Source of the DNA: JBMDXB01 sp048594975
GTDB lineage: Bacteria > Acidobacteriota > Vicinamibacteria > Vicinamibacterales > 2-12-FULL-66-21
Direction: 5' to 3'
Assembly: GCA_048594975.1 (NCBI GenBank)
Contig: JBMDXQ010000014.1
Span: forward strand, 1-64,000
Length of the DNA: 64,000 bases
This document shows, in pieces, positions 8,168 to 18,000 of the stretch. Each line of letters begins with the position of its first letter. Positions within the stretch are counted from its first letter, which is position 1. The notes below the pieces were generated by a model. It saw only the letters and a program-made list of their open reading frames with translations, was not told where the DNA came from and ran no database searches. The translations under genes and the position numbers were made by a program.

Positions 8168-8194
8168 TGTCACATTGCAAAGCCCTCTCCCGTC
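8168..8194 (+). promoter_or_regulatory. ECF41-type promoter P2 (TGTCACA-N16-CGTC)
   Basis: TGTCACA at 8168-8174, a 16-nt spacer and CGTC at 8191-8194 repeat the P1 pattern exactly. Similarity to P1 extends into the spacer and the ribosome site, so the leaders are duplicates. It lies 26 nt upstream of the ATG at 8220 and about 30 nt after the sigma gene stop. Confidence 0.82.
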
Positions 8195-8219
8195 TCACCT
8201 TTGGAGAAGGAGGAGCGAC

Positions 8220-8750
8220 ATGTTCAGATGGGCACTTCGGAAAGGGATCGACAAGTTCGAGCGGGAATGGGACTACGACGCCAGGTACATACGCGACTCC
8301 ATCGACGCGAGTCCACGAACCGCATGGCTGGTTTCACGAGTTACCCACCTGCTTGCGGCCGTCGCCCTGATCGGGGCGTTCGGGCTTGCCGCACCGGCGG
8401 CCGCACAGCTCTCGAACCAGCCGCCCGCCGTCAGCGTCTCCACCCTGACCCCCGAGCGGATCGCGGCCACTGTGGCCACCGTGGTGGGGCTGATCGGCGC
8501 GGTGATCGGTGGGCTGGCTCTGGCCCGCTCTGCCGGTCGTATCGGCGCCGGCAACGGGCGACGCGGGGCGATCGTGGCCTTGGCGCTGGGGCCGATCGGC
8601 CTGGTCATCGGTGGGCTGGTCGTGGCCACTGCCGACGGTGGTCTCGGCACCGGCAACGGGCTAGGCGGGGGCATCGTAGCCATGATGGTGGGGCCGATCG
8701 GCATGGCCCTCGGTGGGCTGGCTCTGGCCCGCTCCCGCCGCACGGGCTGA
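8220..8750 (+). CDS. DUF6223-like membrane protein with an unusual N-terminal extension, predicted ECF41 target
   Basis: ATG 8220 follows a strong GAAGGAGG site. The first 40 residues (MFRWALRKGIDKFEREWDYD and the following ARYIRDSIDASP) resemble the N-terminus of carboxymuconolactone-decarboxylase-like proteins commonly paired with ECF41 factors. The remainder is a membrane region of two or three internally repeated Gly-rich hairpins (IGAVIGGLALARS, IGLVIGGLVVATADGG, IGMALGGLALARSRR) typical of DUF6223. The function is unknown. Promoter P2 directly upstream predicts control by the neighbouring sigma factor. The N-terminal resemblance is my reading, not an alignment. Confidence 0.75.
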   Translation: MFRWALRKGIDKFEREWDYDARYIRDSIDASPRTAWLVSRVTHLLAAVALIGAFGLAAPAAAQLSNQPPAVSVSTLTPERIAATVATVVGLIGAVIGGLALARSAGRIGAGNGRRGAIVALALGPIGLVIGGLVVATADGGLGTGNGLGGGIVAMMVGPIGMALGGLALARSRRTG

Positions 8751-8904
8751 TCCGCTCGGACAGTTCCGGTGTGGCCTCCCTTTTCCTCGTACTCTTCTTC
8801 TTCCAGGGGAACGAAACGCGTTGGGAGACGCAGCGCCTCGTGGTAGTCGTCCAGCGGGAGATTGCGGACGTGTTCTACCGACCAATCGGCAATGTTCGCA
8901 AGCC

Positions 8905-10668
8905 TCACTGCCGGATGGCGACAAACTCCCGCGGCCCTTCGATACACACTAACCGCGTCACCAGCCCGTTCTCGTCCCGCTCGAACCAGCCGCGACCATG
9001 GTGATGCCGGGTGAAGAACTCGGAGTCGGATGCGGCCAACAGCAGGTCGCGCATGTCGCGCGTCTTGCTGATCAACGAAGCGCCGTGCCGCTCAATCAGG
9101 ATCGTCGCGCCGGACGGCCTCTCGGCGACGTAGCGGCCCACGTACTCGTCCAGTAACCGGGGCGCGACCTCGACGGTCTTTCGCAGCAGCCGCTCGAGGA
9201 GCAGGGTGTCGGCAACCTGCAGGAAGCCGCAGCGCGTCAACCAGCCCGCGAGCTCCGGGGCCGCCGGCACAACGAGTCTCGCGGGGGCGCCGCCCTGCTC
9301 CGCAAGCAGGTGCGCGAGCATCGTCGTCGCGACGCCCTCCCGACGTCGACTCTTGCGGACCAGCACGAGATTCAGCCGCAGGGCACCCGGCACGACGTCG
9401 TCGGCCGACGAACTGAGCACACCGTGCAAAGTTCCGTCGACAATCGCCAGCACTCCGTGAGGCTGCATCCGCAGCCCGCGTCGCAGCGTGTCAGGATGGA
9501 TCGGCAGGAACGCCCGCTCCGACGGATCGTCCGCGGCCGCTTCCGCCAGCAACTCCAGCGCCGCCTCGAACAGCACCGGATCGCGCCACAGCTCCTCGAT
9601 GCTCGTGAACTCCCAACCTGGCGGTGCCGGCGCTGCAAGCGATCCAGCCGCACATGGACCGCGACGCCAGTCCTGGGCACGCCTGACGATCTGGAATCCG
9701 CGAGCAGTCAGGAACTTGATCACCGCCGAGTGCCGTACGGATGTGCGATATTGCAGCGTGATGGCGTCGCTCGCGACCATACTCTGTACGATTTGGGTGA
9801 GCAGCACGTCGCCCGCGTGCCTTTTCAGCGCGTCTTCCCCTATGACGAGGTGCAGATCGTAGATGGGGCTGAAGATCGTCTGTGCCGCCGCGGCGTAGGC
9901 AATTGGCATTCGTGACGCGGGATCCTCCACGAGATACGCGCACTGGCGCGCCGCCGGCCGGATACGTCGTGTGCCACCGACGCCCAGGCGGCTGGCGAGA
10001 CTGCAGATGTCGGGGTCGTCATCGACGTTGGCGGCGCGAAGGCGGGCTGAGAGCTCCACGATAAAGGCCTCGCCGGCGATCCGTCGTTGCACACGAAGGC
10101 CGCCCGACAGCGCGTGAAGAACATGTCCCCGCATTCGCCGTTTCGCGTGCGCCAGCCGACGAGAGACCGTCGTCACCGGGACACTGAGCCAGTCGGCGAT
10201 TTCGCCCTGAGTATGGCCGGATCCGTAGAACAGGATCAGGACCAACCGGTCTGCGGGACCGAGCTCGTTGAGCGCCAGGCGGACGAGCGCCGCGGCGTCG
10301 GCCATCTCGAGGTCCGCCGCGGGAGCAGTCGCCGCAGGGACGTTCTCTGATTCGGACTCCGGGTGCAAATCGAGTCGCTTGGCACGCAGCCGACGATGGC
10401 ATTGCGTCAGAACCAGGCGGCGGATCCAGCCGGGGAATGCCGCCGGCTCGCGAAGCTGCTCGAGACGCTCCCACGCGACCAGGAATGCGTCCTGCGCGGC
10501 GTCTTCTGCCAAGGCGGGATCGCGCAGCTGCGCGCGAGCGCACGCTAGCGCCAGATCCTGGAAACGGCGCACGATTTCCTCGAACGCCTGATGGCGTTTG
10601 GCCCTGGGCGCTGACACGTCGCGTGCGATGCCAATCAGCGCGTCAAGCGTTTGATCCGTACTTGCCAT
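8905..10668 (-). CDS. sigma-70 family factor fused to GNAT-like and beta-barrel C-terminal domains
   Basis: The start is ATG 10668 (GGCGGGAG just upstream), giving about 587 residues. Residues about 20-95 are sigma region 2 (LALACARAQLRDPALAEDAA, QDAFLVAWERL) and about 125-185 are region 4 (LGPADRLVLILFYGSGHTQG, EIADWLSVPVTTVSRRLAHA). These are followed by a roughly 140-residue region resembling a degenerate acetyltransferase. A second GNAT-like domain contains the acetyl-CoA loop motif (VRKSRRREGVATTMLAHLLA). The final 85 residues resemble the barrel appended to serine hydrolases (LDEYVGRYVAE, with a GWFERDENGLVTRL strand pair). The gene overlaps the upstream DoxX gene by 34 nt, implying coupling. 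The domain order is clear to me; the functions of the appended domains are inferred. Confidence 0.8.
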   Translation of the reverse strand: MASTDQTLDALIGIARDVSAPRAKRHQAFEEIVRRFQDLALACARAQLRDPALAEDAAQDAFLVAWERLEQLREPAAFPGWIRRLVLTQCHRRLRAKRLDLHPESESENVPAATAPAADLEMADAAALVRLALNELGPADRLVLILFYGSGHTQGEIADWLSVPVTTVSRRLAHAKRRMRGHVLHALSGGLRVQRRIAGEAFIVELSARLRAANVDDDPDICSLASRLGVGGTRRIRPAARQCAYLVEDPASRMPIAYAAAAQTIFSPIYDLHLVIGEDALKRHAGDVLLTQIVQSMVASDAITLQYRTSVRHSAVIKFLTARGFQIVRRAQDWRRGPCAAGSLAAPAPPGWEFTSIEELWRDPVLFEAALELLAEAAADDPSERAFLPIHPDTLRRGLRMQPHGVLAIVDGTLHGVLSSSADDVVPGALRLNLVLVRKSRRREGVATTMLAHLLAEQGGAPARLVVPAAPELAGWLTRCGFLQVADTLLLERLLRKTVEVAPRLLDEYVGRYVAERPSGATILIERHGASLISKTRDMRDLLLAASDSEFFTRHHHGRGWFERDENGLVTRLVCIEGPREFVAIRQ

Positions 10669-11027
10669 CTCCCGCCGAGAATTATCGACGCGAAAACGAG
10701 CTGTGCGAGCTCGCTCGTCGCCCGGGAAGGGCGGTGCTCGATAAAGACATGCGTGCCCATGCCTCCCAACATCACGACGATGATAATCGCCGCGCCGTAC
10801 GCTGCCGCGCGCGGCCAGAGGAGCAGCAGCGCCGCCGCGATCTCCACAACGCCGATCAAGATGCGGAACCAAACGGGATAGCCCCAGGACGTGAATGCCT
10901 TCACCCAGCCGCTCGAAGGGTCGAACTTGGCCCAGCCGGCTCGGGCAAACACCAGAACGAGCTGGAGGGACACCGCCCAGAGGAGCACCTCGAGGCCGGT
11001 CCGCAACGCTCGGGATCTCGGGCTCAT
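10635..11027 (-). CDS. DoxX family membrane protein
   Basis: The 130-residue protein has four transmembrane helices and the DoxX pattern: an early helix with FARAGWAKF, a WFRILIGVVEIAAALLLLWP helix, then YGAAIIIVVMLGGMGTHVFI and a short final helix. The start at 11027 (MSPRSRALRTGLEVLL) is used because further upstream residues are low-complexity and charged. DoxX proteins are small membrane proteins often linked to redox or quinone chemistry and thiol stress. Its 3' end overlaps the sigma-fusion gene by 34 nt, so the two share an operon. Confidence 0.8.
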   Translation of the reverse strand: MSPRSRALRTGLEVLLWAVSLQLVLVFARAGWAKFDPSSGWVKAFTSWGYPVWFRILIGVVEIAAALLLLWPRAAAYGAAIIIVVMLGGMGTHVFIEHRPSRATSELAQLVFASIILGGRWQVRIKRLTR

Positions 11028-11238
11028 GCAGGGAAGAGCCAGAGTGGCGCGCCCTCTGACCAGGCGAATCTGTTGCTCGACGTTATGCGCCCGGGTCAGT
11101 TCCCCGCATTTTGAATGCGCGTCGGTTGATCGGCGTCGAGCCGCCTCACTACTGCTGCCGCTCCGACCCATCCTTGAGCCGACGGCCCCCACGGGCTCGT
11201 CGGCACCAGTGAATCGCGCCTAGAGCCGCGCCGAACGT

Positions 11239-12144
11239 TCACGCCGGTGCGATCTGCAACAGCTCGTCATTCGGGTAGACGTGATTGATGTTCTCCGGGG
11301 TGACCAGTTGATGCTTGACGAAGACGGCGGGCGGCACCGGGCGGCGGTTCAGGATGTCGAGCGCCACCCCGACGAGGTGGTCGCCGTACTTTCGGGAAAG
11401 TATGCGACAGAGCCGATCAGCCGCGTTCCCGGCTCGCGTAGCTCAGCCCGTCCTTCGGGCGAGGGTTCTGGCCCATGATCGCGCAGCACGCCGCGCGGCC
11501 CGCTTCCTGAAAGGCGCGCAGCGCGCCGAGCGCGCTCGGGTCGTTGATGGCGCCCACGAGCATCCGGCGCGAGCGACTGGTGCGAAGGTGTCTGCGCACT
11601 GCTTCGAAGCTGTTGCCGAGCTTGCCGTCGCCGTCAAGGTGCGTGTCCCGGCAGCTCTCGAGCTGTGGAACACCTCGGTCATCCCCACGGCCATGCCGGT
11701 GCACCGCATGCGAGGCAGGCCGCACGCGCGCTCCAGCTGGATCAGGACGATCTCGTCGATGCCCGTCGGCCAGGAGTGTTTGGCCCAGCGTCCGAGGTAG
11801 CGGCCGCCAATCAGGCCGGCTTCGTAGTTGTTCGCGCCGAAGTAGGTGGCGCCGGGGTGGGGAATCTCAATCGCAATGAGTGGGATGTTCGCTTCACGGT
11901 ACTTCGCGGCGACGATCGGTGCCACCTGTTCGTCGGTCTGGAACTCGATCACCAGATCGACCTTCTCCCGCACGAGCACGTCGGCGTTGCGCTGTGCGAT
12001 CTTGAGGCTGTATCGGTTGTCGACGCAGATAATCTTCAGACCCTCGCGGGTCGCAGCACGCTGCAGCCCGACCGAGATCTCCTTCGAGCACTGATAGTCG
12101 GTCCCCTGCGCGGCATATCCGAGCCGATACGGCTTCGACGTCCG
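11239..12144 (-). pseudogene. decayed paralogue of the sugar-sensing regulator at 13097-14233
   Basis: Three minus-strand frames must be joined to read the protein. Around 12144-11660 it reads KPYRLGYAAQGTDYQCSKE through VDLVIEFQTDEQVAPIVAAK and IPHPGATYFGANNYEAGLIG. Frame shifts near 11645, 11445 and 11393 lead through HLDGDGKLGNSFEAVRRHLR and ELREPGTRLIGSVAYFPE to LVTPENINHVYPNDELLQIA and a stop at 11239-11241. Every segment aligns with the intact regulator next door. The N-terminal winged helix is missing. At least three shifts plus the truncation indicate a true pseudogene, not a single sequencing error. Confidence 0.85.
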
Positions 12145-12261
12145 CGCCGATGGCTCCACCGTCGCATTTCGCGCGGTGCGCGCGGGCCGCGACGAGCTGT
12201 GGGAGCGGTCGATCGCCGAGGGACGACAGCGCCTCCTCTTGTCGAGTCTCGACGGCCGGTT

Positions 12262-12540
12262 GATAAAGCCGCGCTGGATACGGGGCTGGCCGATTCGGTC
12301 TCGCAGATTCGCGCGACTATCGAAAGGCTCGGGTTCCGTGTCTGATGTGAAGATCCTGACGGCCACTCACGCGCACTGGGACCACGTGGCGGGGCTGGCG
12401 GCGCTCAAGAAGATGACCGGTGCCCGCGTCTATATGTCGGCGCCCGACGCCGACGTCCTCGAGTCGGACGGGAAGAGCGATTTCCGATGGGGCAAGGATC
12501 CGCAGGCATGGTTCGATCCGGTCGCCGTGGGCCCTCTCCT
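12262..12540 (+). pseudogene. fragment of a subclass B3 metallo-beta-lactamase-fold hydrolase
   Basis: The plus strand encodes LDTGLADSVSQIRATIERLG, runs into a stop at 12343-12345, and continues in another frame as SDVKILTATHAHWDHVAGLA and ALKKMTGARVYMSAPDADVL. THAHWDH is the zinc-binding HxHxDH motif, and the spacing to the flanking helices fits B3-type proteins. The N-terminal strands and everything after about WGKDPQAWFDPV are missing. It is a double truncation with a frameshift, adjacent to the decayed regulator on the opposite strand. Confidence 0.75.
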
Positions 12541-12646
12541 GACGAAACCGCCCAGATGTCGTCGTGCGTGACCTCGAGACCGGAATCACGCAGGCCCAGG
12601 ATATCCGCAAAGGGAACGGCGATTCACCGCGCGACCTGCAGCACCT

Positions 12647-12850
12647 TCAGTTCCTTCTGTCCAGCCCCCATCCACCATGGGGGCACGAGGTCTGGAGTCC
12701 CTTCTGGCAGAGCTCGCAGGTGCAGTCAGACGAGGCGAATGGGGCGACGACCAGATCGCCCTTCCTCACCGTTCGGACGGCGGAGCCGACCGCCTCCACG
12801 ATTCCGATGAACTCGTGGCCCATCCGATTCCCGATCTCGAGCGCAAGGAC
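12647..12850 (-). pseudogene. fragment of a zinc-dependent alcohol dehydrogenase (MDR family)
   Basis: A minus-strand frame ending at TGA 12647-12649 reads GHEFIGIVEAVGSAVRTVRK, GDLVVAPFASSDCTCELCQK and GLQTSCPHGG. This is the GHE zinc-ligand motif followed by the structural-zinc cysteine cluster of medium-chain dehydrogenases. About 65 of the roughly 380 residues remain, without the N-terminal catalytic Cys region or the Rossmann domain. It is the third relic in a row in this interval. Confidence 0.75.
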
Positions 12851-13010
12851 GGCCGAACAGCACCCAATTCGTACCGAGCATCGTCCGTCAGACCGGTCGA
12901 AGCTCCGTCACAGATTCAGGTGTATCTCCTGCAGCAGATAGTGTCGCGTGTCAGGATCGAGTTCCTACAATCGCGCGAGACGTTCCAGAACGGGCCCGTG
13001 TGACGCCACC

Positions 13011-13027
13011 GCCTGCTCGTAGCAGGC
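13011..13027. terminator. hairpin downstream of the hybrid regulator gene
   Basis: GCCTGCT, CGT and AGCAGGC form a 7-bp stem with a 3-nt loop, 70 nt after the regulator stop at 13097. There is no T-run, so intrinsic termination is only possible. Confidence 0.3.
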
Positions 13028-13096
13028 CCGCCAACCGAGGTTCGAACAGGAATGCCTGTGCGTGACCGACGCCAGCTGGCCGCCCCTCCCGACCAG

Positions 13097-14233
13097 TCAG
13101 TAACTCGGCGAGGTAGGCATCAGCGCGTCGTTCGGATAGAAGTGATTGACGTTGTCGCGCGTGATCACCTGGTGCTTGATGAAGACGGCGGGCGGAACGG
13201 CCTTGCCGCTCAGGATGTCCAGCGCGAGGCGGATCAGGGCGTCTCCATATCGTTCCGGGAAGTAACCGACCGACGCGACCAGCGGCGTCCTCGGTTGGCG
13301 CAGCTCGGTGCGCGCGTCCGGTTCTGCATTCTGGCCGAGCACCGCACAGCGGTCCGCCCGACCGGCCTCCTGGAACGCCCGCACCGCGGCCAGTGCGCTG
13401 GCGTCGTTCACGCAGCCGATGAGCACGTGCTGCGCCTTTGATCCGCGCAGGTGCCTACGGACACACTCGAGGGCGAGCTTGAACTGTCCGTCGCCGTCGA
13501 GGTGAACCACCGGGCAGCCGGCGGCGATCTCCGGCAGGATCTCGAGAATCCCCGCGTGCACGCCGGTGATCCGCGACGCCACCACCGAGCCAGCGCGCGC
13601 CTGGCCGACGAGGATGATCTCGTCCGGAAGATGCCGCCACTGTGATTTGACCCAGCGCGCGAGATGACGTCCACCGAGCAGACCGGCGTGATAGTTGTTC
13701 GCGCCGAAGAAGGTGGCACCCGGATGCGGAATGTCGACCGCGATAGCTGGAATGCCCGCTTCGACATACTGAGCGGCGACCGCGGGCGCGACGGATTCGT
13801 CGATCTGGAACTCGATGATCAGGTCCGGATTCTGCCGTACGAGCTGCCGCGCGTTGCGCACGGCGACCTTCGGGTCGTTTCGATTGCTGACCAGGATCAG
13901 CTCGATGTTCGCCTGCTCGGCAGCCCGGGTGAGCCCGGCATTCACCATTCGCAGCCACCCATCCTTCACGATCTGATCGGCGTACCCGATCCGGTACCGC
14001 CTGCGTCGATGATCGCCCGACACCAGGCGGTACCGGTTGACGTCCACCTTCTCGATCACGCCGCAGTGACGAAGGGTGTAGAGCAGCCGAAAGCACAGGT
14101 TCTTGCCCAGCCCGGTCCGCTCGACCACGTCGCGCAGCCGGAGCGGTTCCGCGTGGTCCCTGAACGACTCCACGACCTTCTGGGCACGGACGACGGCATC
14201 GATGAGGTACGCCTGACGGAGGTGTTCAGGCAT
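13097..14233 (-). CDS. hybrid transcriptional regulator: IclR-like winged helix plus LacI/periplasmic-binding-type sugar sensor
   Basis: The start is ATG 14233 (MPEHLRQAYLIDAVVRAQKV), giving 378 residues. Residues about 5-75 form a winged helix like that of IclR regulators (PLRLRDVVERTGLGKNLCFR, LLYTLRHCGVIEKV). From about 85 a type-1 periplasmic-binding fold begins (YRIGYADQIVKDGWLRMVNA), with the strand VVHLDGDGQFKLALECVRRH and a hinge/ligand region IPHPGATFFGANNYHAGLLG. No signal peptide is present, so the sensor domain is cytoplasmic. The gene is divergent from the TonB receptor and rhamnosidase operon, which makes it the likely rhamnose- or rhamnoside-responsive regulator. That assignment rests on position. 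A decayed paralogue lies at 11239-12144. Confidence 0.8.
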   Translation of the reverse strand: MPEHLRQAYLIDAVVRAQKVVESFRDHAEPLRLRDVVERTGLGKNLCFRLLYTLRHCGVIEKVDVNRYRLVSGDHRRRRYRIGYADQIVKDGWLRMVNAGLTRAAEQANIELILVSNRNDPKVAVRNARQLVRQNPDLIIEFQIDESVAPAVAAQYVEAGIPAIAVDIPHPGATFFGANNYHAGLLGGRHLARWVKSQWRHLPDEIILVGQARAGSVVASRITGVHAGILEILPEIAAGCPVVHLDGDGQFKLALECVRRHLRGSKAQHVLIGCVNDASALAAVRAFQEAGRADRCAVLGQNAEPDARTELRQPRTPLVASVGYFPERYGDALIRLALDILSGKAVPPAVFIKHQVITRDNVNHFYPNDALMPTSPSY

Positions 14234-15058
14234 GGCGAATTCCGGGGTAGCGTTTAGCAGAGCATAACACCGGTCGTCGTATCGGCCGGTCCCGGACTGG
14301 CGGTCTCTCGCCCGGCGTCGCAGACCCTTCCCGCCAGACCGATCCCCCTTGCGTGTCCTGTTGAACTGACACAACACGTCGACGCCCGGCGGGGTGCTTT
14401 GGGACTGCAGGGGAAGTCGGCGGGCGTTCCGGTGGGCGACGAATGGCTGGCCGATGTCCGCCGGTCCGAGCGGAACGGGGCCCGCGGTGCGCACGCGAGC
14501 GACCCCCAACCGGCAGTCGCTGCTCGGGGAGATCGGCGGGAGCGTGCACGCGCCCCAAAATCCGGTCGCCACGCGTCCACTGCAGCCGCGGGTGAAAACC
14601 GGCTCGTTTGGACCTTCATAACAAGCTTCGGGAACGCGTGAGTCGCGCGGGTCGCGACGGATGGTGGAGATCGGCGTCCCGACGCGCAAGAAACTCGGAC
14701 GTTCCGGAACTTTCGGGCGAGCATTTCGGCGCGGGCTGGCCGTTCTGACCGTCGCAACGCAGTGGTCTCGCTCAAAAGTCGCTTCACCGTCTCGAGGGCC
14801 GACCGAGACTCGCGGCGTCTGATGGGTGCCGCTCTGCCGCCGGCCCGGCAGCGGCGCCGGGGACGCGCCAACGCGCTCGACCGCTTCGCCAACATCACCG
14901 GCCTCGGTTGCCATGACGGGGCTCCCGTCGGCGGGGACCGCCTGCCGCGCCGGCTTGCGCGGAAGGGAAACCGGGGAGCACGCGACGGAGTGTCGTTGCG
15001 GGCGCCCGTCAACACGGTCGAAGCGAAAACGAGCTTCCGAAGAAGGGAGGATGTCGTG
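14234..15058. other. 825-base divergent intergenic region of the rhamnoside locus
   Basis: No credible gene occupies this interval; open frames on both strands lack domains and initiation signals. It should hold the divergent promoters and operators for the hybrid regulator and for the TonB-receptor operon. I could not identify a clear operator dyad by eye. The last 20 bases contain the GGGAGG ribosome site for the receptor. Confidence 0.5.
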
Positions 15059-18000
15059 ATGAGCAGCCGTTTCGCCGGCGTCGCACTCGCCGTTGCGATC
15101 GTCGCACTAGGCATCCCGGGCCCGCTGCAGGCGCAGGGGCTCACCGGCCAGCTTTCAGGAACCGTCACTGATGCGACCGGTGCCGTGCTGCCTGGCGTCA
15201 CCGTCGTCATCACCAACGTCGGCACCGGTCTCAGGCGCGAAGCCGTGACGGGGGCGGACGGCGCGTTTCTGTTTCCCGATCTGCTCGCGGGCACGTTCGA
15301 CCTGACCGCCAGGATGGAAGGGTTCAAGACCTACGAGCAGAAGGGAATCGTCCTCAATTCGACCGAGCGCCTTCGACTGCGGACCATTGCGCTGGAAGTC
15401 GGCGGATTGACGGAAACGGTGACGGTGCAAGCCGAAGCCGTGCAGGTGCAGACGACCAGCGGCGCGCGCTCGGCGCTGGTTACGCGCGAGACGCTCGAGG
15501 ACATCGCGCTCAAGGGACGCGATGCCGCGGGCATGCTGAAGCTCCTGCCCGGCGTCATCGACACCCGCAATCGCGAAGCGCCGGGGTGGGAGAGCATGAA
15601 CAACATCTCCATCAACGGGCGCACCTCATTCAATTTCACGTACGACGGGATCACGAACAAGGACACAGGGCAGAACGCCGGCAATTATTCCGCCCCGGCC
15701 CTCGATTCGATCGCGGAAATCCGGGTCCAAGCCTCGAATTTCCAGGCCGAGTACGGCCGCAGTTCCGGTGCGACGATCAGCGTCGTCACCCGCAGCGGCT
15801 CCAAGGACTTTCACGGGAGCGGGGCGTTCTACAAGCGTGATGAGGCGTTGAATGCCAATGAGTACAACCGTCGCATCCTCTGCAGCCAGGGCCAGACGGC
15901 CCAGTGCGATCCCCCACTCTACAGATTCGATAACTTCGCGTGGACGTTGGGCGGACCGGTGCTCATTCCCAAGACCGGCTTCAACAAGACTCGCAACAAG
16001 CTGTTCTTCTTCTGGTCGCAGGACATCCTGGCGCGCACCGACCCCGGCGGCCTGAATCAGCGGCGCGTGCCGACGGCGCTCGAGCGGCAGGGAGATTTCT
16101 CGCAGACGTTCGACAATCAGCGGCGTCTGATCAATATCCGCGATCCGCTGCGGGCGGGGAATTGCGCCGCCACCACCGGCGGACCGGCGTGCTTCCCCAA
16201 CAACGTGATCCCGGCCGACCGGATCGATGCGAATGCGCTCGCGCTGATGAAACTGCTCCCGATGCCGAACGCGACCGATCCGACCGGTGCGAACCAGTAC
16301 AACTACGTCTTCCAGACCGTCCAGGACTGGCCGCGCAACGATCAGGTGCTGCGCGTCGATTGGAACATCGCACCGAACACGACCGCGTATGGACGGCTGC
16401 AGTTCGGCTACGAGAAGCGCGCCGGCGGCGTGTCGCTGCTCGGCTCGACGGGCGGCTGGCCGCAGATGGCAACGAAATACGAGATCGACACCGTCGGCTA
16501 CGTGAACACGCTGCTGCACACGTTCAGCCCGACGCTGTACGGCGAGTTCACCGTCGGCGTCAACTGGTCGCACCAGAACACGAGCCCCTTCGACGAGGCC
16601 GCGCGTGCCGCGAACGACCGTCGGCTGGTGTTGCCGGGGATGCCGCAGTTCTTCCCGCAGGCGAATCCGCTGTTCATCGTTCCGCAGGCGACGTTCGGGG
16701 GCGGCGTTCCCGGAAACCCGCTGTCGTTCGGCGTCGAGCAGCGGTTCCCCTTCTTCGGCTACAACACGCTGTTCAACGTCTCCGGCAACATCACGAGGTC
16801 GGGGCGCGCGCATACCCTGAAGGCCGGCCTCTTCGTCGAGCACACGACGCGACCGGCCCAACGCACGTCGAGCTTCAACGGAACCTACAGCTTCAATACC
16901 GATGGCTCGAACCCCCGGAATACGAACGTCGGCTTCGCCAACGCGTTGCTCGGGGCGATCACGGAGTACACGGAGGCCGACGGCCACCCGTCGGCGCACG
17001 GCCAGTTCTTCATCACCGAATGGTACGCGCAGGATACCTGGCGCATGGCACGGAACTTCACCCTGGATGCCGGCCTCCGCTTCTACTACATGACCCCCAC
17101 GCGCAGTGAAGGTGACCAGGTCCCGGCGTTCGCCCCGGGCGACTGGACCGCCTCGCAGGCGCCGACACTGTATCCGCCGGTACAGACACCGCAGGGCCGT
17201 CGCGCGCTCAACCCACTCACGGGGGAGATTCTGCCGGCGGTCTACATCGGCCGGCTCGTCCCGAACTCGGGGGACTTCGTCAACGGCATGCGGGTGTACG
17301 ACGGCACGCCGCAGGACAGCTCCCCGTTCCGCGTGGCGCCACGTCTCTCGTTCGCCTGGGACGCGACGCGCGACGGCAAGACCGCCGTTCGCGGTGGCGC
17401 GGGCGTCTTCTACGATCGGTACCAGGACGATTTCATCCTCGATCTGATCGAGCTGCCGCCGGTTCTGAACACCTACCGGACGAACTACACGACGATCACC
17501 GACCTGCTGTCGAGCCCGTTGACCGCGACGCCGACCAACGTGCGGCGCATCGAGCCGTTCGACCCGCCCATCGTGTACAACTGGAGCCTCGGCGTACAGC
17601 GCGACGTCGGCTTCAATCTCGTCGCTGACGCGGCGTACGTCGGCAATGCCGGCCGCAACCAGTTGCTGACAGTCGACCTCAACGGCCGGCCGTACGGGTA
17701 TGCCTACCAGCCCTCGAGCCTGGACCCGACCAACGTGGTGGGCGGAAGGGCCCAGCCGCTGCCCGACGACTTCCTGCGGCCATATCAGGGCCTCTCCCGC
17801 ATCCAGCAGCGGGAGTTCTCCGGCTACTCCGACTATCACGCGCTGCAGCTGTCCGTGAATCGCAGGCGATCCGCGGATGGACTGTCGGTGGGGGCCGCCT
17901 ACACCTACCAGATCTCGAACAAGAGCCTTGGCACGATCGATCCGTTCGTCGAGGACAATCGCGCCAGGAACTACACGTCGAACGGCCGGCGGCCGCACGT

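Noticed and set aside
11239..14233. The two related sensor genes as a recent duplication with an active second copy
   Set aside because: The first copy has at least three frameshifts and lacks the DNA-binding domain, so it cannot be an active regulator.
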